In this document: in pieces, positions 1-9,015 of the stretch
How the letters are laid out: each line of letters starts with the position of its first letter
How positions within the stretch are numbered: the first letter of the stretch is position 1
Source: Cohnella nanjingensis
GTDB lineage: Bacteria > Bacillota > Bacilli > Paenibacillales > Paenibacillaceae
Assembly (NCBI RefSeq): GCF_014212125.1
Contig: NZ_JACJVP010000011.1
Location: 1 to 64,000 of the forward strand
Reading direction: 5' to 3'
Length of the DNA: 64,000 nucleotides
Program-made: the position numbers and the translations under genes
Notes under the pieces: generated by a model
What the model saw: the letters and a program-made list of their open reading frames with translations, nothing else
Database searches by the model: none
Told to the model about the DNA's origin: nothing

Positions 1-696
1 GAATGCCGAAAGCGAACGCGGGGGATCTATGGCTACTTACGTACGCGTACATGGCTTGAGAAATTTCACGGCCTTAAGATCAATCACAAGCGGGTTTACA
101 GGCTCATGAAAGAACTGGGTATACGCTCGGTGATTCGACGTAAGAAACCGTATTTCGGCACGAAAGAGGCCTATGTTATCTCCGACAATGTCCTTAACCG
201 AGAGTTCCAGGCGACACGTCCGCTTGAGAAGTGGGTTACGGATATTACCTATCTTCCCTTCGGTCAATCGTTCTTGTATCTCTCGACGATTTACGATCTC
301 TATAATAACGAAGTAATTGCCTACAAGATCAGCACACGCAACGACATTCGCCTTGTGCTTGATACCGTGAAAAAGGCTATGCGCAAGCGAAAGACACGCG
401 GGATTCTCCTGCATAGCGACCGTGGTTTCCAGTATACATCCAAGCCGTATAACCAGCTGCTCAAACGTCATGGCATTCAAGCCAGCATGTCGCGCAAAGG
501 CAATTGTCACGATAATGCCTGTATGGAAAGCTTTTTCGGTCATCTCAAAAGTGAATCTCTTCGGCTCCACCGTTTCACCAGCCAGAAGCAGCTCGTGGAC
601 GAAGTTCACCGCTACATTCACTTCTATAACCACCAACGATTCCAGAAGAAATTAAGCAACCTTAGTCCGGTGGAATACCGAACTAAGGTTGCTTAA
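1..696 (+). CDS. IS3-family transposase OrfB (5' truncated by window edge)
   Basis: DDE integrase-type transposase of the IS3 family (IS150-like group). The frame is open from base 1, reading an HTH_21-type segment (GIYGYLR, then NHKRVYRLMKELGIRS) before an internal ATG at 106, so the gene starts upstream, probably as an OrfAB frameshift product. The rve core is intact: first D in WVTDITYLP, second D in LHSDRGFQY, and E in DNACMESFFGHLKSE, followed by the usual YNHQRFQKKLSNLSPVEYR tail. The 3' half therefore looks functional. It sits upstream of the module 1 sugar operon in the same orientation and is unrelated to it. Confidence 0.93.
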   Translation, partial: ECRKRTRGIYGYLRTRTWLEKFHGLKINHKRVYRLMKELGIRSVIRRKKPYFGTKEAYVISDNVLNREFQATRPLEKWVTDITYLPFGQSFLYLSTIYDLYNNEVIAYKISTRNDIRLVLDTVKKAMRKRKTRGILLHSDRGFQYTSKPYNQLLKRHGIQASMSRKGNCHDNACMESFFGHLKSESLRLHRFTSQKQLVDEVHRYIHFYNHQRFQKKLSNLSPVEYRTKVA

Positions 697-735
697 GGGG
701 CTTCTTTTATTACTGTCTACTTGACAGGGGTAACT
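1..735 (+). mobile_element. IS3-family insertion sequence, right part only
   Basis: The window opens inside an IS3-type element. Only the OrfB transposase and the right end are present; the left end and OrfA lie outside. After the transposase stop, the sequence around 708-735 (ACTGTCTACTTGACAGGGG) has the look of an IS3-type terminal inverted repeat. I cannot see the matching left repeat or the target duplication, so the exact boundary is approximate. Confidence 0.7.
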
Positions 736-1013
736 TCAATATCCCGGAGGCTTCTTTTTATTTGTTTAGCTGAACCTCTGGCATGATGCTCTCCCGCGAG
801 GTGATAAATAGTGACATGCATCATCGCGTGTATCCGGTTGCAAAATTTTCAGAAAAATTGAAAGCGAAGCCATTCGAAAATGATTCCGCATTCATTGGAG
901 CCAAGAGACAAAAAATAGCTAACAAAAACAAAATGCGGCCATTTGAATGTGATTTTATTTTACATATGATTGCTTTAAGTCATTCATCGAACTTCATGGG
1001 GAGGAAAAGAGAG
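736..1013. other. Leader region between the IS end and the first sugar operon
   Basis: About 280 bases without a convincing gene. A frame in phase with the binding-protein gene is open back to 783, but its predicted N-terminus lacks a signal peptide and has no ribosome binding site, so I treat it as untranslated leader. I see no clean sigma-A promoter. The stretch is AT-rich just before the start (about 940-985). Insertion of the IS element may have replaced the original upstream sequence. Confidence 0.4.
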
Positions 1014-2330
1014 ATGAACAAAAAGAATGCAGCAGCGATGGGAATGGTCTTGACATTGGGAACGGGCTTGCTGGCCGGGTGCGGCGGGAAGGACGACAAC
1101 GCCCAAGGCTCTCCCTCGGCAACCGCCTCGCCGTCGGCGAGCTCTTCGGCGAGCGCCAGCGGCGGAGCCGAAGGCGGCTCGGAGCTCAAAGGCTCGATCA
1201 CCTGGGCGACGCACCGCACAGAGCTGGTCGATACCGATCTGAAGAAATACGTGGACGCGTTCCAAGCCAAATACCCGGGCACCGAGGTCAAGATCGAAGG
1301 GCTGAAGGATTACGAGCAGACGATTCGCGTACGGATGGCTGCCAATGAACTGCCCGACGTCCTCTCACTGGTCGAGACGACGAAGCCGGACCTGCCGAAG
1401 TTCTACGAGCCGCTGGACGATATGGGTCTGAACGACAACATCTACTTCAAGGATTACAACTCCTACGAAGGCAAGCTGTACGGCATCACGCAGCAGGTGG
1501 CGATCAACGGCTTGCTCTACAACAAGAAAGCGTTCGAGAAAGCCGGCATCGCCGCGCCGCCGAAGACGCTGGACGAACTGTTCGCGGACGCCGACAAGCT
1601 GAAAGCGGCCGGCATCACGCCGATGGCGACCGCCTTCAAGGACGCCTGGACGCTGCAATACTGGACCGATCCGGCCGAATTCATCTACGGCAGCACGAAC
1701 CTGCGCAACGACAAGATCAAGACCGACACGCCGTTCATGGTCGACAACGCCTACGGTCAAGGGCTCGGCATTCTGAAGCAGCTGTTCGACAAGGGCGATC
1801 TGGAGAAGGACGTCTTCTCCGCCGCTTGGGATCAGACGCAGAAGGACCTGGCTTCCGGCAAGACGGCGATGATGTACATCGGCAACTGGGCCATCTCCAA
1901 CCTGGAGAGCAACGGATTGGCGCTGGATGACATCGGTTTCGTACCGCTCCCTTACGACAACAGCGGCACCTATAAAGGCATGATGCGGAACGACTGGGCG
2001 TACGCGGTCAGCTCGACGAGCAAGAACAAAGCGCTCGCCAAGGCGTTCGTCAAGTTCATGATCGAAGAGTCCGGCGACTATGCCGATCACAAGATCATCT
2101 CGCCGCTCAAGGACCAACAGCAAAGCCTGCCCCAAATCACCGACTTCATGAGCTACAAGCCGACGATGCTCGAAGCGCAGTCCGTCAGCGAGGACGTCAC
2201 CGCGGTCGAGAACAAGATGCAGTTCGATCCGTTCAAGTTCATCCAGGAAGTAACGGTCGGCAAAATGCAGGACGTCTTCGACGGCTACAACAAGAAGTGG
2301 AAAAACGCCAAGACGGCGCTGGGCAAGTAA
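1014..2330 (+). CDS. Sugar ABC transporter substrate-binding lipoprotein (module 1)
   Basis: Extracellular solute-binding protein of the family 1 type (SBP_bac_1), 438 residues, tethered to the membrane by a lipid-modified Cys. The start at 1014 is chosen because GGGGAGG lies just upstream and the product then begins with Lys residues, a hydrophobic stretch and the lipobox LLAGC (Cys at about 23). An Ala/Ser-rich linker follows (about 28-52), then the mature domain with LKKYVDAFQAKYPGTEVK and the LLYNKKAFEKAGI segment typical of oligosaccharide binders. Two permeases, a YesM kinase, a YesN regulator and a GH35 beta-galactosidase follow, so the ligand is probably a galactoside-containing oligosaccharide (inference). 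A hairpin downstream separates it from the permeases. Confidence 0.93.
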   Translation: MNKKNAAAMGMVLTLGTGLLAGCGGKDDNAQGSPSATASPSASSSASASGGAEGGSELKGSITWATHRTELVDTDLKKYVDAFQAKYPGTEVKIEGLKDYEQTIRVRMAANELPDVLSLVETTKPDLPKFYEPLDDMGLNDNIYFKDYNSYEGKLYGITQQVAINGLLYNKKAFEKAGIAAPPKTLDELFADADKLKAAGITPMATAFKDAWTLQYWTDPAEFIYGSTNLRNDKIKTDTPFMVDNAYGQGLGILKQLFDKGDLEKDVFSAAWDQTQKDLASGKTAMMYIGNWAISNLESNGLALDDIGFVPLPYDNSGTYKGMMRNDWAYAVSSTSKNKALAKAFVKFMIEESGDYADHKIISPLKDQQQSLPQITDFMSYKPTMLEAQSVSEDVTAVENKMQFDPFKFIQEVTVGKMQDVFDGYNKKWKNAKTALGK

Positions 2331-2396
2331 AAACGGATATGACGTCTTTTCAGAAGAGGGCGATAAGTCCGAACTGAACGCGGACTCGAATCAGAC

Positions 2397-2439
2397 CGAC
2401 AAAATGGATGACCGGTCCCACGGATCGTCCATTTTGTCG
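2397..2439 (+). terminator. Intercistronic hairpin after the binding-protein gene
   Basis: Inverted repeat with arms CGACAAAATGGA (2397-2408) and TCCATTTTGTCG (2428-2439), extendable by a few wobble pairs. It lies between the binding protein and the first permease and is followed by a weak T-rich stretch. It probably acts as a partial terminator or 3' RNA stabiliser giving more binding protein than permease (inference). Confidence 0.65.
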
Positions 2440-2473
2440 TCTTTATCCATGCGGCAAGAAAGGAGTGGAAGAG

Positions 2474-3361
2474 ATGATCAACAACTTGTCCTACGGCCTG
2501 CAGAAACGGATTCTGATCATCTTGTTTTTGCTCGTCCCGCTGGCGCTGCTGGCGGTGTTCGCCCTCTATCCCGCCGTCTACCTGGTTTACCTGAGCTTCA
2601 TGACCTGGGACGGCTTCAGCCCGGAGAAGACGTGGGCGGGGCTAAGCAACTATAAGGAAGTGTTCTCCAACAAGGAGATCTGGCAGACGTTCCTGCACAA
2701 CTTGGTCTACCTGCTGTGGGGAATCATTCAGAACGCGCTCGGCTTGTGCTTCGCGCTGCTGCTCAACTCCCGGCTGAGAGGCCGCAACGCATACCGGGTG
2801 ATGCTGTTCATGCCTTATATTATGAACGGCGTGGCCGTGGCTTATATGTTCAACTACGTCTTCAACTCGGAATACGGCTCGCTCAATACGATGCTGCGCA
2901 GCCTCGGACTGGATTCGCTGGCCATCAGCTGGTTCGGCTCGCCGGGGGCGGTCAACCACGTGCTCGGCTTCATCACGTTGTGGAAATTCATGGGGCTGAA
3001 CATGGTCATCTACCTGGCCGCGCTCCAATCGGTATCGTCGGAGATCGTCGAGGCTTCCCGCATCGACGGCGCGAATCGCTGGCAGACGATCATCCACGTC
3101 ATCCTGCCGAACATCACCAAAGTCATCGAGCTGAACCTGTTCCTGACGATTATCGGGACGCTGGAGATCTTCGATTTGCCGTTTATCCTAACCAAGGGCG
3201 GACCGCTCGGCGCGAGCGATACGTTCCTGACGAAGACGGTCGACACCGCCTTCCACTTCAACAACTTCGGCATGGCGTCCGCGATGAGCTTGACGCTGAT
3301 CGCAGCCGTAATCGTGATCCTTAGCATCCAGAGAATGGTGACGCGGAGGTGGGGAAATTGA
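2474..3361 (+). CDS. Sugar ABC transporter permease, MalF/UgpA type (module 1)
   Basis: Inner-membrane permease of the BPD_transp_1 family, 295 residues with about six hydrophobic segments. The ATG at 2474 is preferred over one at 2408 because AGGAGTGG lies directly before it and the first transmembrane segment (IILFLLVPLALLAVFALY) then starts near residue 14. The cytoplasmic EAA loop that docks the ATPase is visible as VEASRIDGANRWQTIIHVIL (about 200-219). The gene overlaps the next permease by four bases, so the two are translationally coupled. The ATPase gene is absent from the operon, as usual for transporters that share one MsmX-like ATPase. Confidence 0.92.
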   Translation: MINNLSYGLQKRILIILFLLVPLALLAVFALYPAVYLVYLSFMTWDGFSPEKTWAGLSNYKEVFSNKEIWQTFLHNLVYLLWGIIQNALGLCFALLLNSRLRGRNAYRVMLFMPYIMNGVAVAYMFNYVFNSEYGSLNTMLRSLGLDSLAISWFGSPGAVNHVLGFITLWKFMGLNMVIYLAALQSVSSEIVEASRIDGANRWQTIIHVILPNITKVIELNLFLTIIGTLEIFDLPFILTKGGPLGASDTFLTKTVDTAFHFNNFGMASAMSLTLIAAVIVILSIQRMVTRRWGN

Positions 3362-4188
3362 GCAGACGCTTTCAACCGCTGTCGCTGCTGAAGCACGCCA
3401 TCTTGTGGGTCGCCGTCGCGGTAATCGTATTTCCGCCGTATATCCTCGTGCTGAACGCGCTGAAAAGCAAGCAGGAATTCGCGCAGACGAGCGTTTTCAA
3501 GCTGCCCGAGAATCTCTTTAACTTCGACAACTTCGTATCCGTCGTCGGCCGGGCCCATCTGGACCGCGCCTACCGGAATACGCTGATCATTATCGTAGTC
3601 GCCGTTATCGGCAACGTGGCGCTCGGCACGATGGTCGCCTATATCCTCGGCCGCTTCGACTTCAAGCTGAAGAAGGCCGTAATGGGCGCCTATATCGCGG
3701 TCTCGTTCGTGCCGACGATCACGACGCAGGTCGCGACGTTCACCGTCATCCATCATCTCCACCTGTACAATACGCTGTGGGCCTCCATCGTGCTCCATCT
3801 AGGTACGAACGTCCTGCAGATCTTCATCTACCTGCAATTCTTGCACAACATTCCGAAGGAGCTGGACGAAGCGGCGATGATGGAAGGCGCTTCGCTATTC
3901 CGGATCTACCGGACGATCATCTTCCCGCTGCTGACGCCGGCTACGGCGACGATCGTCATCATCAAGACGATCGACATCTACAACGACATGTTCATCCCGT
4001 ATCTGTACATGCCGTCGCAGAAGCTGACCGTCGTCTCGACCAGCCTGATGAACTTCTCGTCGGAGCGCAGTACCGAATGGGAGATGATGTCGGCGGCGAT
4101 TCTGCTCATTATGGTGCCCATCGTCCTCGTCTACCTGTTTTTCCAGAAGTACGTGTTTGCCGGAATTGCGAGCGGTGCAGTAAAATAA
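3358..4188 (+). CDS. Sugar ABC transporter permease, MalG/UgpE type (module 1)
   Basis: Second half of the membrane channel, 276 residues, carbohydrate uptake 1 type. I place the start at the TTG at 3358, which overlaps the upstream stop (TTGA) and has GGAGGTGGGG four bases before it; a GTG at 3349 would sit inside that binding site. EAA-loop motif DEAAMMEGASLFRIYRTIIF lies mid-protein and the C-terminus ends with AGIASGAVK, typical of this subfamily. Together with the 2474-3361 permease it imports the sugar delivered by the 1014-2330 lipoprotein. Confidence 0.92.
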   Translation: MSRRFQPLSLLKHAILWVAVAVIVFPPYILVLNALKSKQEFAQTSVFKLPENLFNFDNFVSVVGRAHLDRAYRNTLIIIVVAVIGNVALGTMVAYILGRFDFKLKKAVMGAYIAVSFVPTITTQVATFTVIHHLHLYNTLWASIVLHLGTNVLQIFIYLQFLHNIPKELDEAAMMEGASLFRIYRTIIFPLLTPATATIVIIKTIDIYNDMFIPYLYMPSQKLTVVSTSLMNFSSERSTEWEMMSAAILLIMVPIVLVYLFFQKYVFAGIASGAVK

Positions 4189-4224
4189 CTGTACTTTGAC
4201 TGGCAGACAACAGGGGGAACGGGT

Positions 4225-6054
4225 ATGCGGAGAAGCGCGCAGCGGATAGTCAAGCGGTCCGTCGAAGGACTGTGGATCGCCTTCGCCAATTTGAACATGC
4301 AGCAGAAGCTGCTGATCGTGTTCCTGGCGCTGGTCTGTCTTCCGCTGGTGATGATCAGCTACGCTTCTTCGTACTACTATACGCGCTCGCTCAAGGCGAA
4401 TACGACCGCCTACGCGACCGAGATCACGTCCAAGATGCTGATCCAGCTCGACGACTACGTGACCGATTTGTACAACATGTCCGCGATGCCGCTGTACAAC
4501 AAGGAATTCCTCAAATGGCTGGCCGACCCGGACAACTCGCTCGTCAAGTCGCAAGGTATGGACCTCTATATTACGAACTTGAACAAGATCAAGCCGGATA
4601 CCGTGTCGGTCTACGTGTTCGACAACTACGGGCATATCGACTCCAACATCAAGTCCGGGGGGAAGCGCAACAATCTGGCCCAGGTCGCGGGCGAATGGGG
4701 GAAGATCGCGGCCGAAGGCGACGGAAAGCCGATGCTCGTCAGCACGCAGGAGGTGACGACGGACAAGGAAGCCTACTACGCCTTCTCCGTCATCCGTCAG
4801 CTGAAGAGTGTGAGGACCGACCTTAGCCCGATCGGCTTCATCGTCTTCGACACGAACGTTACCGCTATCAGCCGGCAGATCCGGGACGTGGACGCCGTCA
4901 CCAAGGGCAAGACGATCCTCGTGGACGAGAACAACAAGGTCGTCTACGACAGCGACGGCGCGTTAACGACACACGATCTGTCCGGCGACGAATCGATACG
5001 GAGAGCCACGGGGGACCGGGGCGCTTTCCCGATCACGATCGACGGCAAGGACTACATCAGCACCTACGCCAAGTCGTCCTTGACCCACTGGAAGATGTTC
5101 GTCTACATCCCGCTCAAGGAGTCGACCCGCCAAGCCGCGGTGACCCGCAACTTGACGCTGCTCACCTCGGGGGCGTTCGTCACGATCGCCTTGATCATCG
5201 CCATCGCGATCTCCTACGCGCTCACCCGCCCGCTCAGCAAGATCAAGACGCTGATGCAGGAAGTGCAGACCGGCAATCTGAACGTCAGCTTCAACCAGAA
5301 GTACCGGGACGAGGTCGGGATGCTCGGCCGGCACTTCAACATCATGGTCACCCGCGTCCGCGACCTGCTGGAGGAAGTGAAGCTGACCCAGACGCGCAAG
5401 AAAGAGGCGGAATACGCGGCGCTGCAGAGCCAGATCAACCCTCACTTCATCTACAATACGCTCGAGATGATCCGGATGCGGGCCGAGCTGAACGACGACG
5501 AAGAAGTGGCCGATATGACGTTCACGCTGGGCAAGCTGCTGCGCTATGGCGTCAATCACGAAGAACAGCGCGTGACGGTGGGCCAGGAGCTCGACCACTT
5601 GAGCAACTATATCGCGCTGCAGAACATGCGATTCTCGAACCGATACCGGCTGATCGTCGACGTCCCGCAGCGAGACCGCGAGATGTCGTGCATCAAGCTG
5701 ATGTTCCAGCCGATCGTCGAGAATGCGATCCATCACGCCTTCAAAGACCGGTTGGACGGGGGAACGCTGCGCATCGACGTTCGGCACGAAGGGACGGACG
5801 CCGTCTTCACCATCGCGGACGACGGCGCCGGCATGGACGAGGAGCGGTTGAAGGCGCTGCGGGAGCATGTCGCGGGCCAACGCGCGCTGGCCTCCTCGGG
5901 ACGCGGCATCGGCCTGCGGAACGTGCATGAGCGAATCAAGCTTCAATACGGAGAAGCGTACGGGCTGCAGATCGAGAGCCGGGAGGGAGCGGGCACCGAG
6001 ATCGCGATCCGGCTGCCCGCGCGCAAGCAGATCGAGGAGGCGGAGCTATGCTGA
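4225..6054 (+). CDS. Sensor histidine kinase, YesM family (module 1)
   Basis: Membrane sensor kinase of 609 residues. Order: N-terminal membrane segment (about 28-50), extracellular dCache-like sensor (about 50-310), second membrane segment (about 311-335), HAMP (about 336-388), His_kinase domain with the phosphoacceptor in QSQINPHFIYNTLE (His407), N box FQPIVENAIHHAF and a glycine-rich GRGIGLRNVHERI ATP lid. It starts 36 bases after the permease stop and overlaps the response regulator by seven bases. It presumably senses an extracellular sugar or the loaded binding protein and phosphorylates the 6048-6830 product (family knowledge). Confidence 0.94.
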   Translation: MRRSAQRIVKRSVEGLWIAFANLNMQQKLLIVFLALVCLPLVMISYASSYYYTRSLKANTTAYATEITSKMLIQLDDYVTDLYNMSAMPLYNKEFLKWLADPDNSLVKSQGMDLYITNLNKIKPDTVSVYVFDNYGHIDSNIKSGGKRNNLAQVAGEWGKIAAEGDGKPMLVSTQEVTTDKEAYYAFSVIRQLKSVRTDLSPIGFIVFDTNVTAISRQIRDVDAVTKGKTILVDENNKVVYDSDGALTTHDLSGDESIRRATGDRGAFPITIDGKDYISTYAKSSLTHWKMFVYIPLKESTRQAAVTRNLTLLTSGAFVTIALIIAIAISYALTRPLSKIKTLMQEVQTGNLNVSFNQKYRDEVGMLGRHFNIMVTRVRDLLEEVKLTQTRKKEAEYAALQSQINPHFIYNTLEMIRMRAELNDDEEVADMTFTLGKLLRYGVNHEEQRVTVGQELDHLSNYIALQNMRFSNRYRLIVDVPQRDREMSCIKLMFQPIVENAIHHAFKDRLDGGTLRIDVRHEGTDAVFTIADDGAGMDEERLKALREHVAGQRALASSGRGIGLRNVHERIKLQYGEAYGLQIESREGAGTEIAIRLPARKQIEEAELC

Positions 6055-6830
6055 AGGTGATGGTCATCGACGACGAGGCGCATATCCGGCTAGGCATCGC
6101 GAAGATTCTATCCCGCTACCCGGGCGGGCTTACGATCGTCGGGCAGCATGCCAACGGCTTGGAGGCGATGCTGCAGATCTCGGGCATGCGGGCGAACGAT
6201 CTGGACGTCGTCATCACGGATATCGAGATGCCGATGATGAACGGCCTCCAATTCATCGAGCAGGCGAAGGCCAAGCTGCCGGAGCTGTGGATCATCATGC
6301 TCAGCGGCTACAACGACTTCGAGTACGCCAGACGGGCGATGCGCGCGGGCGCGGCCGACTACCTGCTTAAGCCGATGGACAAGGTGGAGGTGTTCCGGCT
6401 GCTCGACCGCCGTATGGAAGCCAAGAACGCCGCGGCGGGCAAAGCCGGAGACGGGCCGGACGAGGTCGCGGCCGCCCCGTTGGCGGCGACGACCAGCGGC
6501 CAGATCGCGTCGACGGCCGAGCGGATCTGCAAGCTGATCGAACAATCGTACAATCGCGACATCGACTTGAAGTATATCGCCGACGCGGTCGGCTTCAACG
6601 CGAGCTACGTCAGCAAGCTGTTCAGCCGGGAGATGGGCGAGACGATCACGGACTATTTGAACCGGGTGCGCATCGACAAGGCGAAGCAGTTCCTCAGAGA
6701 CCATCCCGGGTTGAAGGTGTACGAGATCGCCCATCTCGTCGGCTATGGCGACAAGATCTACTTTCAAAAGCTGTTCAAACGAACGGTCGGCGTGACGCCG
6801 TTGGAGTACCGCACGGGCGCGTCCGACTAG
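6048..6830 (+). CDS. Response regulator, REC plus AraC-type HTH (YesN-like, short form)
   Basis: Cytoplasmic transcription factor of 260 residues. The receiver domain (about 1-120) has the acidic pocket DDE at 8-10, the phosphoacceptor Asp58 in VVITDIEMP, Ser in IIMLSGYND and Lys in YLLKPMDK. A short Ala-rich linker leads directly to two AraC helix-turn-helix motifs (about 155-255), ending with the usual YFQKLFKRTVGVTPLEYR. It is about half the length of the other YesN proteins in this window because the central region is missing; this looks like an intact short form, not a truncation. It is translationally coupled to the kinase and probably activates module 1 including the GH35 gene. Confidence 0.93.
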   Translation: MLKVMVIDDEAHIRLGIAKILSRYPGGLTIVGQHANGLEAMLQISGMRANDLDVVITDIEMPMMNGLQFIEQAKAKLPELWIIMLSGYNDFEYARRAMRAGAADYLLKPMDKVEVFRLLDRRMEAKNAAAGKAGDGPDEVAAAPLAATTSGQIASTAERICKLIEQSYNRDIDLKYIADAVGFNASYVSKLFSREMGETITDYLNRVRIDKAKQFLRDHPGLKVYEIAHLVGYGDKIYFQKLFKRTVGVTPLEYRTGASD

Positions 6831-6845
6831 CAGGGGAGCATGAGC

Positions 6846-8612
6846 ATGGCTACATTCGAGATCGAAGGCAACGGCTTCGTCCTGGACGGCAAGCCGATCC
6901 GCCTCATTAGCGGAGCGATGCATTACTTCCGGATCGTGCCGGACTACTGGGAGGACCGTCTCCGCAAGCTGCGCGCCTGCGGGTTCAACGCGGTCGAGAC
7001 GTACGTCGCCTGGAACGTCCACGAGCCGAAGGAAGGCCGCTTCGTCTTCGACGGGATGGCGGACGTGGAGCGGTTCGTCCGTCTGGCGGGGGAACTGGGA
7101 CTTCACGTCATCCTGCGCCCAAGTCCTTATATATGCGCGGAATGGGAGTTCGGCGGCTTGCCGTCGTGGCTGCTCGCCGACCCCGCCATGCGCCTGCGGT
7201 GCAGCGATCCTCCCTTCCTGGAGAAGGTCAAAGCCTACTATGACGAACTGCTGCCGAGGCTGAAGCCGCTGCTGTGCACGTCGGGCGGACCGATCGTCGC
7301 CATGCAGATCGAGAACGAATACGGCAGCTATGGGAACGACAAGGCGTATTTGAACTTTCTCAGAGAGACGATGATCGCCGGCGGCATGGACGTGCTGCTG
7401 TTCACGTCCGACGGCTCCGAGGACTATATGCTTCAAGGGGGCACGCTGCCGGACGTCCTCGCGACGCTGAACTTCGGCTCGAACCCGGAGCGGGCGTTCG
7501 CGAAGCTGCTGGTCCATCAACCTGACAAGCCGCTTTTCTGCATGGAATATTGGAACGGCTGGTTCGACCATTGGGGCGACGAGCATCACGTGCGAGGCTA
7601 CGCGGACGTCGTCGACGTGCTCGACCGGATTCTCGCGATAGGCGCCTCGGTCAACTTCTACATGTTCCACGGCGGGACGAACTTCGGCTTCTACAACGGC
7701 GCCAACCACATCGATCACTACGAGCCGACGGTGACCAGCTACGACTACAACGCGCTGCTGTCCGAAGCGGGCGATCCGACCGACAAGTATTGGGCGATCC
7801 GCGAGGTGATCGGCCGCTATGCCGAGCTGCCGGACGAACCGGTGCCCGCGGCTTCGGCGAAGCGCGGCTACGGGGAAGTGCGGATGACGGAACGCGCCGC
7901 CTTGTTCGATTCGTTCGATCGGATCGGGGGAGAACCGGTAGCGTCCGTCGCGCCCGAGACGATGGAGCGGCTCGGACAGGATTACGGGTTCGTCTGGTAC
8001 GAGACGGAGCTGTCCGGACCGCAGACGAACTGCGAGATTATGCTCCAGCATGTCCGCGACCGGGCTTCGATCTACATCGACGGCGCGTTCCGCGGCGTCG
8101 CGGAGCGCGCGGGCGCCGACTCCGTCGTCGCGGACATCCCGCCGTCCGGGGTCAAGCTCGGCATTCTGGTAGAGAATATGGGACGCATCAACTACGGCTC
8201 CCAACTGCGCGACGTCAAAGGCATCACGGAGGGCGTCAAAGCGGGCGTCCGGCAGTACAATCAGTTCCTGTTCGGCTGGACGATCCGCACGCTGCCGCTC
8301 GACGATCTGGCCGGTCTCGTCTACGAGCCGTACGATCCCGACGCGATCCGCGAGGAGACGCCAGCTTTCTACCGGGGGACGTTCGTTGCAGAGGAACCGG
8401 CAGACACCTTCCTGAAGCTTACGGGATGGACCAAAGGCGTCGCTTATATCAACGGCTTCAACCTCGGACGCTATTGGGAGAAAGGACCGCAGCGAACGCT
8501 GTACGTACCGGCTCCTCTGCTGCGCAAGGGTCTCAACGAGCTCGTCGTCTTCGAGCTGCACGGCATGGATCAACCGGTCGTGACGCTGCAGGATAAGCCG
8601 GAGCTCGGTTAG
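6846..8612 (+). CDS. Beta-galactosidase, glycoside hydrolase family 35
   Basis: Retaining glycosidase releasing terminal beta-galactose, 588 residues, without a signal peptide and hence cytoplasmic. The N-terminal TIM barrel starts with the GH35 signature (ISGAMHYFRIVPDYW, then GFNAVETYVAWNVHEP and LRPSPYICAEWEFGGLP). Catalytic acid/base is the second Glu of QIENEYG (about 158) and the nucleophile the Glu of FCMEYWNGWFDHWG (about 234). C-terminal beta domains (about 390-588) include the GWTKGVAYINGFNLGRYW strand. The ATG at 6846 lies seven bases from AGGGGAG; an ATG at 6840 is too close. As last gene of module 1 it probably hydrolyses the imported galactoside. Confidence 0.93.
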   Translation: MATFEIEGNGFVLDGKPIRLISGAMHYFRIVPDYWEDRLRKLRACGFNAVETYVAWNVHEPKEGRFVFDGMADVERFVRLAGELGLHVILRPSPYICAEWEFGGLPSWLLADPAMRLRCSDPPFLEKVKAYYDELLPRLKPLLCTSGGPIVAMQIENEYGSYGNDKAYLNFLRETMIAGGMDVLLFTSDGSEDYMLQGGTLPDVLATLNFGSNPERAFAKLLVHQPDKPLFCMEYWNGWFDHWGDEHHVRGYADVVDVLDRILAIGASVNFYMFHGGTNFGFYNGANHIDHYEPTVTSYDYNALLSEAGDPTDKYWAIREVIGRYAELPDEPVPAASAKRGYGEVRMTERAALFDSFDRIGGEPVASVAPETMERLGQDYGFVWYETELSGPQTNCEIMLQHVRDRASIYIDGAFRGVAERAGADSVVADIPPSGVKLGILVENMGRINYGSQLRDVKGITEGVKAGVRQYNQFLFGWTIRTLPLDDLAGLVYEPYDPDAIREETPAFYRGTFVAEEPADTFLKLTGWTKGVAYINGFNLGRYWEKGPQRTLYVPAPLLRKGLNELVVFELHGMDQPVVTLQDKPELG

Positions 8613-8692
8613 CGCGTCTGCGGGGGAAAGAGCCGGCCGAGGCTCGGAAGCGCGAGGGATTTGCACATTCCTAAGGAAACAAGCGAAATGCT

Positions 8693-8721
8693 TTACATCT
8701 TTCGCCCGGTCGGATATAGTA
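8693..8721 (+). promoter_or_regulatory. Sigma-A promoter of tRNA-Leu
   Basis: -35 TTTACA (8693-8698), 17-base spacer, -10 TATAGT (8716-8721), 47 bases before the tRNA. The 8613-8692 stretch between the GH35 stop and this promoter holds only a short GC-rich hairpin without a T run. Confidence 0.75.
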
Positions 8722-8768
8722 TTTCTTGTCGTCGTTAAAAGACACGGATCGTTCGTGGCTTGCGGCAT

Positions 8769-8855
8769 GCGGTCGTGGCGGAATTGGCAGACGCGCTGGA
8801 TTCAGGTTCCAGTGGTAGCAATACCGTGGAGGTTCGAGTCCTCTCGACCGCACCA
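8769..8855 (+). tRNA. tRNA-Leu (anticodon CAG)
   Basis: An 87-base tRNA with encoded CCA. Acceptor arms GCGGTCG (8769-8775) and CGACCGC (8845-8851) pair perfectly, followed by discriminator A and CCA (8853-8855). The anticodon stem CTGGA/TCCAG encloses loop TTCAGGT, giving anticodon CAG for codon CUG. The long variable arm (class II) and GGTTCGAGTCC T arm fit leucine. It stands alone between two sugar modules, with its own promoter and terminator. Confidence 0.97.
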
Positions 8856-8869
8856 CCTCATTAAACGAA

Positions 8870-8913
8870 AGGTTTCTGATCTGCATCATTTTGCAGGTTA
8901 GGGCCTTTTTTTA
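8870..8913 (+). terminator. Terminator of tRNA-Leu
   Basis: Stem AGGTTTCTGATCTGCA (8870-8885) pairs with TGCAGGTTAGGGCCT (8892-8906) through several G-U pairs, followed by a long T tract (8906-8912). Confidence 0.8.
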
Positions 8914-9015
8914 TTTTTCGAAAGGTAGCCCGCTACAATAAATCCTACCCCTCCTTGGTTAGAAGCCCCAAACTTCCTACCATTGACAGTGCCGTCTACC
9001 ATGTAGATTTCTCCC

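Noticed and set aside
853..872. Catabolite-responsive (cre) site before the module 1 operon
   Set aside because: TGAAAGCGAAGCCA matches the cre consensus only partly and lacks the conserved T after the central CG.
1365..2135. Minus-strand open frame opposite the module 1 binding protein
   Set aside because: Antisense shadow of a clear lipoprotein gene; composition atypical and no start signal.
6108..8768. Long open frame on the minus strand opposite the GH35 gene and part of its regulator (886 codons)
   Set aside because: It mirrors two well-supported genes, is rich in Arg/Val/His as expected of an antisense frame in GC-rich DNA, and has no domain or ribosome binding site.
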